Position numbers and translations under genes: made by a program. Below, in pieces: positions 32,572 through 37,715 of a stretch of DNA of 37,715 nucleotides (its first letter is position 1; each line of letters starts with the position of its first letter). The notes under the pieces are model-generated. The model did no database searches. It saw only the letters and a list, made by a program, of their open reading frames with translations, and was not told the DNA's origin. Source of the stretch: Pilibacter termitis (GTDB lineage Bacteria > Bacillota > Bacilli > Lactobacillales > Streptococcaceae); contig NZ_FUXI01000008.1 in assembly GCF_900167335.1 (NCBI RefSeq), forward strand, positions 64,521 to 102,235, given 5' to 3'.

Positions 32572-34416
32572 ATGAATTTAGACAAAAATGAATTAAAACA
32601 AAGACAAGAAAAAATCCGTAATTTCTCGATTATTGCACATATTGACCATGGAAAATCGACACTTGCCGATAGAATTTTGGAACAAACGAATACTGTAAGC
32701 AAGCGTGAAATGCAAGATCAGTTGCTTGATTCTATGGATTTGGAGCGTGAGCGTGGGATTACGATTAAGCTGAATGCGATTGAGTTGAATTATACGGCAA
32801 AAGACGGGGAAACTTATATTTTCCATTTGATTGATACACCGGGGCATGTTGACTTTACCTATGAAGTATCACGTAGTTTGGCTGCTTGTGAGGGGGCAAT
32901 TCTTGTGGTGGATGCCGCACAAGGGATTGAGGCACAGACACTTGCCAATGTATATTTAGCATTAGACAATGACCTTGAAATTTTACCTGTGATCAACAAA
33001 ATCGACTTGCCAGCAGCAGATCCAGAGCGTGTACGTAAGGAAATCGAAGATGTTATTGGCATTGACGCAAGTGAGGCAGTGCTTGCGAGTGCAAAGGCGG
33101 GGATTGGGATTGAGGAAATTTTAGAGCAGATTGTTGAAAATGTTCCTGCACCAAGTGGCAATCTTGATGCACCGCTGAAAGCATTGATTTTTGACTCCGT
33201 TTATGATGCGTATCGTGGCGTGATTTTAAATATTCGTGTTATGGATGGAATCGTAAAAGTTGGAGATACGATACAGTTGATGAGCAATGGCAAGACATTT
33301 GAGGTAACAGAAGTCGGTGTATTTTCTCCAAAAGCGATTGGACGAGATTACTTAATGGTTGGGGACGTTGGTTACCTTGCTGCAAGTATTAAAACCGTAC
33401 AAGATACACGTGTGGGGGATACGATTACGCTAAAAGACAATCCAGCAAAAGAGGCATTAGACGGTTATCGCCAGTTGAATCCAATGGTGTTCTGTGGACT
33501 TTATCCGATTGATACCGCGCGTTACAATGATTTGCGTGAGGCACTTGAAAAATTACAGCTCAATGATGCTGCTTTGCAATTTGAACCAGAAACTTCTCAA
33601 GCCTTAGGTTTTGGTTTCCGTTGTGGATTCTTAGGACTTTTACACATGGACGTAGTGCAAGAGCGTCTTGAGCGTGAATTCAATCTTGAGCTTATCATGA
33701 CGGCTCCTAGTGTAATTTATCATGTCAACATGACAAATGGTGAGCAAATTATTGTCAGCAATCCAAGTGAGTTTCCAGAGGCAGTGAAGATTGATAGTGT
33801 AGAAGAGCCTTATGTAAAAGCTGAAATCATGGTACCAAATGATTATGTTGGGGCTGTTATGGAGCTTTCACAGCGAAAACGTGGGGAATTTGTGACAATG
33901 GATTATCTTGATGATTACCGTGTAAATGTGGTGTACAATATCCCACTTTCAGAAATTGTCTTTGACTTTTTTGACAAGCTGAAATCCTCAACAAAAGGAT
34001 ATGCTAGTTTTGACTATGAAATTTCTGGCTATAAAGCAAGTAGATTAGTGAAAATGGATATTTTACTCAACGCTGAAAAAGTCGATGCACTTTCTTTTAT
34101 TGTGCATAGAGATTTCGCTTATGAACGCGGAAAAATCATCGTAGAGAAACTGAAAAAACTTATTCCAAGACAACAATTTGAAGTGCCAATTCAAGCGGCA
34201 ATTGGAAGTAAAATTGTGGCACGTAGTGATATTAAGGCACTGCGTAAAAACGTTTTGGCAAAATGTTACGGAGGAGATGTCAGTCGTAAACGCAAACTCC
34301 TAGAAAAACAAAAAGCAGGGAAAAAACGTATGAAAATGGTCGGAAGTGTTGAAGTACCGCAAGAGGCATTTCTTTCTGTGCTTTCTATGGATGAGGAAGA
34401 GAGTAAGAAAAAATAA
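32572..34416 (+). CDS. lepA: Elongation factor 4 (LepA) GTPase
   Basis: A 614-residue translational GTPase. G1 AHIDHGKST, the switch RERGITIK, G3 DTPGHVDF and G4 NKIDLPAA are seen, followed by EF-G-like domains and the LepA-specific C-terminal domain ([20 protein letters not shown]). EF4 binds ribosomes and affects translation under stress or during initiation-complex biogenesis. The length is standard. The ATG has AAGGAG 7 nt upstream. No clear promoter could be assigned, and a strong terminator follows. Confidence 0.97.
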   Translation: MNLDKNELKQRQEKIRNFSIIAHIDHGKSTLADRILEQTNTVSKREMQDQLLDSMDLERERGITIKLNAIELNYTAKDGETYIFHLIDTPGHVDFTYEVSRSLAACEGAILVVDAAQGIEAQTLANVYLALDNDLEILPVINKIDLPAADPERVRKEIEDVIGIDASEAVLASAKAGIGIEEILEQIVENVPAPSGNLDAPLKALIFDSVYDAYRGVILNIRVMDGIVKVGDTIQLMSNGKTFEVTEVGVFSPKAIGRDYLMVGDVGYLAASIKTVQDTRVGDTITLKDNPAKEALDGYRQLNPMVFCGLYPIDTARYNDLREALEKLQLNDAALQFEPETSQALGFGFRCGFLGLLHMDVVQERLEREFNLELIMTAPSVIYHVNMTNGEQIIVSNPSEFPEAVKIDSVEEPYVKAEIMVPNDYVGAVMELSQRKRGEFVTMDYLDDYRVNVVYNIPLSEIVFDFFDKLKSSTKGYASFDYEISGYKASRLVKMDILLNAEKVDALSFIVHRDFAYERGKIIVEKLKKLIPRQQFEVPIQAAIGSKIVARSDIKALRKNVLAKCYGGDVSRKRKLLEKQKAGKKRMKMVGSVEVPQEAFLSVLSMDEEESKKK

Positions 34417-34424
34417 GGGATGGG

Positions 34425-34469
34425 AACATCTATTATTTTCAGTGGAGTGAAAATAGTAGATGTTTTTTT
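34425..34469 (+). terminator. Intrinsic terminator of lepA
   Basis: A 17 bp stem AACATCTATTATTTTCA/TGAAAATAGTAGATGTT with one G-U pair is followed by TTTTT. Confidence 0.92.
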
Positions 34470-34501
34470 GGTTATTTTCATTCGGATGAAATGATATAGA
34501 T

Positions 34502-34545
34502 AGCAATTTTGGGTAAATGTGAGTTTTTATAGGTATTTATAAATT
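34502..34545 (+). repeat. Degenerate remnant end of the MITE-like family
   Basis: AGCAATTTTGGGTAAATGTG followed by AGTTTTTATAGGTATTTATA aligns with the right end of the element at 16651-16815 (AGCAATTTAGGATAAGTGCG and on). It lies between the lepA terminator and the corA promoter. Confidence 0.6.
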
Positions 34546-34595
34546 TTCTTCCTAATTTATCAACAGACTTTTTTGAACACAAAAATAAAAATAGA

Positions 34596-34624
34596 TTGAC
34601 CAAACCCCAATAAACCGTTATACT
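34596..34624 (+). promoter_or_regulatory. Promoter of the M-box/corA transcript
   Basis: TTGACC (34596-34601), 17 bp, TATACT (34619-34624). Transcription would start near 34631, just before the riboswitch. Confidence 0.8.
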
Positions 34625-34639
34625 TAAACTAGAGATAAT

Positions 34640-34828
34640 AATTGTTAGGTGAGGCTTCTGTCGGAACATAGGCTATCGCCCAGAAATGTCGAGAGACGCC
34701 AATGGGCAGAACAGAGATTGTCGTTAAGGCATTCTTTAGAATAGCTTGGAAAACCATACGTCCGTCACGTGCCAAAGCTCAACGAACGAATGTTCTTTTG
34801 CTTACGCCTATTTATGTAGGCTTTTTTT
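34640..34828 (+). ncRNA. M-box (ykoK leader) Mg2+ riboswitch with terminator
   Basis: The aptamer is recognised by GTTAGGTGAGGCT at 34644-34656, then CGCCCAGAAATGTCGAGAGA and CGCCAATGGGC, and the closing GTGCCAAAGCTCAACG near 34770-34785. These are the conserved blocks of the M-box. The expression platform ends in GCCTA/TAGGC (34806-34821) plus TTTTTTT, an intrinsic terminator. High Mg2+ should favour termination, low Mg2+ read-through into corA. Confidence 0.9.
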
Positions 34829-34922
34829 ATGTTCCGGAGTGTCACAAAGCAATTATTTTCCAAAAGGAACTGTTGGTAAAAACGAACAAAATCCTTAATT
34901 TTCAAAGATGGAGAAAAAGCAC

Positions 34923-35864
34923 ATGAAAACAATTTATCAATCAACTGTTGACACCTTTCGTGAAATTGAAGAATCACAAAATGGTAGCTGGATAAAATTG
35001 GTTAATCCAACGCAAAAAGAATCTCTTGTGATAGCTGATAGGTACAATATTGACATTGAGGACTTGCGTGCTCCGCTTGACTTGGAAGAACGCTCTCGTA
35101 TTACGGTTGAGGACAATTATACGATGATTTTGGTGGATATTCCAATGCTTGAGGACCGGAACAAAAAAGAGTGGTACACGACGATTCCGCTTGGTATTAT
35201 TATCACAAATGAAGTATTGATTACCACTTGTCTACAAGAAACACGTGTATTGGATGATTTTGAAAATGGTCGAGTGAAAGATTTTTATACATTCATGAAA
35301 ACGAGATTTATTTTCCAAATCCTTTATAAAAATGCAAAAGTGTACTTGCAATATCTTCGTGCGATTGACCGTAAAAGTTCAGAAGTGGAAAAAAAATTGC
35401 ACCAATCTACCAAAAATGAAGAGCTAATCGAGCTTTTGGAACTTGAAAAATCCCTCGTTTATTTTACGACAAGTTTGCGTACAAACGAGCGTGTGTTAGA
35501 AAAGTTAGTGAAATTAAAATCAATCAAGAAATACCCTGATGACGAAGATTTATTGGAAGATACCATTGTCGAAAATCAGCAGGCAATGGAAATGGCAAGC
35601 ATTTATGGAAATATTTTAAGTGGCATGATGGATGCGTTCGCCTCTGTTATTTCAAACAATCAAAACATTATCATGAAAGTGTTGGCGTTGATTACGATTG
35701 TTATGTCTATTCCTACCATGATTTTTTCTGCTTACGGTATGAACGTTGAAGGCAAAGGAATGCCGTTTGCCGAAAGTCCATTTGGTTTTTGGATTATTAT
35801 CTGTATTTCGTTTGTGATTAGTATTTTTACGACTGTTTATTTTATTTGGAAAAAGTGGTTTTAG
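34923..35864 (+). CDS. corA: CorA-family Mg2+ transporter
   Basis: A 313-residue CorA-type channel. A long cytosolic N-terminal domain is followed by two C-terminal membrane helices (about 250-270 and 285-306); the signature YGMN is at the end of the first and the acidic loop GKGMPFAES follows. It mediates Mg2+ (or other divalent cation) influx. The ATG at 34923 has GGAG 9 nt upstream; an in-frame ATG at 34908 precedes that ribosome site and is unlikely. It is controlled by the M-box just upstream and ends at a strong terminator. It is the last chromosomal gene before the integrated element. Confidence 0.92.
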   Translation: MKTIYQSTVDTFREIEESQNGSWIKLVNPTQKESLVIADRYNIDIEDLRAPLDLEERSRITVEDNYTMILVDIPMLEDRNKKEWYTTIPLGIIITNEVLITTCLQETRVLDDFENGRVKDFYTFMKTRFIFQILYKNAKVYLQYLRAIDRKSSEVEKKLHQSTKNEELIELLELEKSLVYFTTSLRTNERVLEKLVKLKSIKKYPDDEDLLEDTIVENQQAMEMASIYGNILSGMMDAFASVISNNQNIIMKVLALITIVMSIPTMIFSAYGMNVEGKGMPFAESPFGFWIIICISFVISIFTTVYFIWKKWF

Positions 35865-35869
35865 TAAAT

Positions 35870-35910
35870 AACCCCTTGAGAACATTGCGTTTTCAAGGGG
35901 TATTTTTGTT
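35870..35910 (+). terminator. Intrinsic terminator of corA
   Basis: The stem ACCCCTTGAGAAC/GTTTTCAAGGGGT is followed by ATTTTTGTTTTT. The integrase gene converges on it. Confidence 0.9.
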
Positions 35911-35930
35911 TTTAGTTATGAAAAGTAGCA

Positions 35931-37073
35931 CTAAAGTAGCGAAATTTTATCAAGTTTATTTACTATATTACTTTTCATATTCTCTGTAACATGATTGTAT
36001 ATTTCTAAAGTTGTGCTTTGGTTTCCATGTCCAACACGTTCTGAAATTGCTTTTATTGGCACATTTAATTCAGCTAAAAGTGAAATATGTGTGTGTCTAA
36101 ATATGTGAGATGTTAGTTCTTTTTTTATTGTTGTTTTCTCTTTTGCTGATTTTAGGAACTTATTAAACTCTTTATTGGAAACAATTCCACCATATCGTGT
36201 GCAAAAAATTCGTTTTTCATCATTGCAATAACGTTCGTTAACAGAAAAGATTGTGTTTCTTTCAATTTGCATATTGAGAATTTCTTTTGTACGTCTATCA
36301 ATTTCAATGACTCTATAAGAATTGAGATTTTTTGGACTTGTTATTTTCGGTTTTGCTATCCCATTGATTGAGTCTACACTACCAACGATTTCAATTTTAT
36401 CTCCCTTTATATTTTCTTCACAAAGTGCAATACATTCCCCGTAACGCAAACCAGTTCTTGCAAGAAATTCGGCAATTAAGCAGTAGTTATTATTTTCTGA
36501 TTGCATAGCTTTCAATAATTCTGATAATTCTTCCATTGTGAGATACTTATTTCTAATGTTGTTTATTTGGTCTATCGTTTTTTCTTTCTTTGGAACTTTT
36601 ACTTTTTTCACAGGGTTTATTTGTAAATATCCCATATCTTCAGCAAAAGAAAAAATCATATTGAGTACCATTTTATGATTTTTCTTATAACCATTGGACT
36701 GTTTCATTATTTTTTCGTTTTCAAAGAAAGATTGTATAAAAGAAGTGTCAATGTTACGAACAAGAGAAGAAGTATCTAGTAATTCATTTGCGTAGTAAAT
36801 CGTTTGAGAATATGTTAACTTCGTCCTTGATTTTACAGACGGAAAATGCAACGCTTGCCATTTCTCAAACAATTCAGCGAGCGTTATATCGCTTTGTGTT
36901 TGTTTCTGTATCTTTCTATCAATCTTTTCATTCAAGAGCCGTAGAGCCTCTTTTTGAGCTTGTGGAGTGTCTTTGGCGAGCGTAACAGAAACGTATTTTG
37001 TTTTTTCGTTATAAGGGTCTTTGTAGCGTTCGTTGTATTTGTATTTACCGTTTTTTAGGGTTTCTATCCACAT
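35931..37073 (-). CDS. int: Tyrosine-recombinase integrase of an integrated element
   Basis: A 380-residue phage/ICE-type integrase. An N-terminal arm-binding domain (about 1-55, KYKYNERYKDPYNEKTKYVS), a core-binding SAM-like domain (about 63-165) and a catalytic domain with the full set Arg210 (ARTGLRYGE), Lys near 248, His323-x-x-Arg326 (HIFRH), His349 (GHGNQ) and Tyr359 (LEIYNHV). It catalyses integration and excision of its element. The gene ends 20 bp from the corA terminator, so the attachment site probably lies in this small gap. The ATG has AAAGGAAG upstream on its strand. Its leader carries a mini-ORF and a terminator-like hairpin. Confidence 0.93.
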   Translation of the reverse strand: MWIETLKNGKYKYNERYKDPYNEKTKYVSVTLAKDTPQAQKEALRLLNEKIDRKIQKQTQSDITLAELFEKWQALHFPSVKSRTKLTYSQTIYYANELLDTSSLVRNIDTSFIQSFFENEKIMKQSNGYKKNHKMVLNMIFSFAEDMGYLQINPVKKVKVPKKEKTIDQINNIRNKYLTMEELSELLKAMQSENNNYCLIAEFLARTGLRYGECIALCEENIKGDKIEIVGSVDSINGIAKPKITSPKNLNSYRVIEIDRRTKEILNMQIERNTIFSVNERYCNDEKRIFCTRYGGIVSNKEFNKFLKSAKEKTTIKKELTSHIFRHTHISLLAELNVPIKAISERVGHGNQSTTLEIYNHVTENMKSNIVNKLDKISLL

Positions 37074-37099
37074 TTTTTCACTTCCTTTCTACTGTCAAA

Positions 37100-37238
37100 T
37101 AAAAAAAGGCTAATTTCATCTTGCGATAAGTTAGCCTTAAAAGTCTAATAACCCAATCCTCACAGAGTGAATCATGAGCGAACGGTCGAACCGTTCTTTC
37201 CTTATCTATATATTATTCTTATTTATTTAGATAGTCAA
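37100..37238 (-). promoter_or_regulatory. Integrase leader: promoter, mini-ORF and attenuator-like hairpin
   Basis: On the minus strand: TTGACT (37238-37233), 17 bp, TAATAT (37215-37210); then AAGGAAAG; a GAACGGT/ACCGTTC hairpin (37196-37180); a 12-codon frame at 37175-37137 (MIHSVRIGLLDF, ending TAA); then AAGGCTAA/TTAGCCTT (37138-37106) followed by TTTTTTTATTT. The mini-ORF stop overlaps the left arm of this terminator-like stem, the layout of translation-dependent attenuators. The integrase ATG follows 27 nt later. Confidence 0.55.
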
Positions 37239-37251
37239 CTATCATTAGCGA

Positions 37252-37715
37252 TTACTTGCCTTCTAATCTTTCAATTTCTTTGCTAAGATTTTCTAAATAA
37301 TCTTTCACTATAGGGGAGTTTGGAGGATTTAACGTTTTGTATTTTATAAATTCTTCTAGTGCTTTTTCATTCGCTTGTTTACGCGTAATTTTTCCTTTGT
37401 CCTGTAAAAGAATATCGTCTGTCAATTCAATATATCTATCAACTTGCGTTATCCAGTCTACCATTTTCATTTGTTTTTTTCTTCGTGCTTGACGTTCAGC
37501 AATATCAAGAAAAGCTGACGACATTTGATTTAAATCTTCTAATTCATTTTTTAGTAAGTAATTTTTTGCAACTGTAATGTCTGCTTTTTGTGGATAATTG
37601 CTTTTCATGGTTGTTAACCCCATATTAACTTGTTGAGCATTCGCACGAGAAAACACAATTTCAGGGGCAGTATGTCCAGTGATTGCATAATGGAGCTTGT
37701 TTTGAATTATTTGGA
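37252..37715 (-). CDS. RhuM-family protein (C-terminal part, cut by the window edge)
   Basis: The frame is open from the window edge (no start in view) to TAA at 37252-37254, giving at least 153 residues. The visible part, QNKLHYAITGHTAPEIVFSR at the edge, then VNMGLTTMKSNYPQKADITV and AERQARRKKQMKMVDWITQV, matches the RhuM family of genomic-island and phage-associated proteins. The molecular function of RhuM is not established. An internal GTG at 37654 should not be taken as the start, because the family sequence continues upstream of it. It reads towards the integrase, both on the minus strand, and is separated from it by the leader region. Confidence 0.85.
   Translation of the reverse strand, partial: QIIQNKLHYAITGHTAPEIVFSRANAQQVNMGLTTMKSNYPQKADITVAKNYLLKNELEDLNQMSSAFLDIAERQARRKKQMKMVDWITQVDRYIELTDDILLQDKGKITRKQANEKALEEFIKYKTLNPPNSPIVKDYLENLSKEIERLEGK

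Noticed and set aside
34703-34926. Small plus-strand frame across the M-box
   Set aside because: The sequence is explained by the conserved riboswitch blocks and terminator; the frame has no ribosome site.
35870-35935. Exact attachment site of the integrated element
   Set aside because: Only one end of the element is in the window, so no direct repeat can be identified and no core can be named.

Overview
The window comes from a low-GC Gram-positive bacterium, most likely a member of the Lactobacillales near Enterococcus/Vagococcus. Grounds: a complete dltXABCD operon for D-alanylation of teichoic acids; YpiA/YpiB (UPF0302) and PhoPR; a ClpB gene whose promoter carries a CtsR-type operator; an M-box in front of CorA; and a tmRNA with tag AKQNNSYALAA. 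Consensus promoters, strong AGGAGG-type ribosome sites and U-tailed terminators are common. Genus and species cannot be fixed from the sequence alone.

Layout. 1-2.5 kb: palindromic repeats abutting a kdpE/kdpD-like pair (minus strand; the KdpD lacks its usual N-terminal half). 2.7-4.5 kb: ypiA-ypiB. 4.6-8.1 kb: a YdhG-like protein (minus) and a VanR/VanS-type two-component system. 8.1-13.2 kb: repeat unit, DUF1294 protein, clpB, a membrane glycerophosphodiester phosphodiesterase. 13.2-16.3 kb: methyltransferase, tmcAL, nagA. 16.3-21.6 kb: the dlt operon, interrupted by a MITE-like element (dltX/dltA) and by a tandem array of palindromic repeats (dltB/dltC). 21.6-23.5 kb: TPR protein, ferredoxin (minus), hemG-like gene. 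23.5-27.2 kb: thyA to folA with a duplicated lipase/membrane-protein module between them; the second lipase is a repeat-associated broken mosaic. 27.2-29.4 kb: acetyltransferase, a DUF1803-like gene, MazG-like gene, ssrA. 29.5-32.4 kb: three more repeat units and phoPR (minus). 32.5-35.9 kb: lepA, then M-box riboswitch and corA. 35.9 kb to the end: edge of an integrated element, with a tyrosine integrase, an attenuator-like leader and a RhuM-family gene cut by the window edge.

The most striking feature is a family of about 123-125 bp imperfect palindromes, with nine full-length or nearly full-length units, two half units and one cut-off tail here. Their arms differ between copies yet stay complementary (covariation), while short unpaired blocks are constant. 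Wherever a unit abuts a gene, it starts with GAAAAGC at or within a few codons of the stop codon and reads in the direction of that gene. Two half units end at the same internal position, and one of them is the junction of the lipase mosaic. A second family, MITE-like with about 45 bp inverted ends beginning TTTAAGGGT, has one full copy in the dlt operon and four remnants, all in intergenic DNA 5' of genes.

Functionally the region is rich in cell-envelope and stress functions: three two-component systems, D-alanylation, amino-sugar recycling, glycerophosphodiester hydrolysis, Mg2+ uptake, protein disaggregation and ribosome rescue. Similar 11-bp-spaced direct repeats precede both the VanR-like gene and dltX, so this regulator may control the dlt operon; that is inference.
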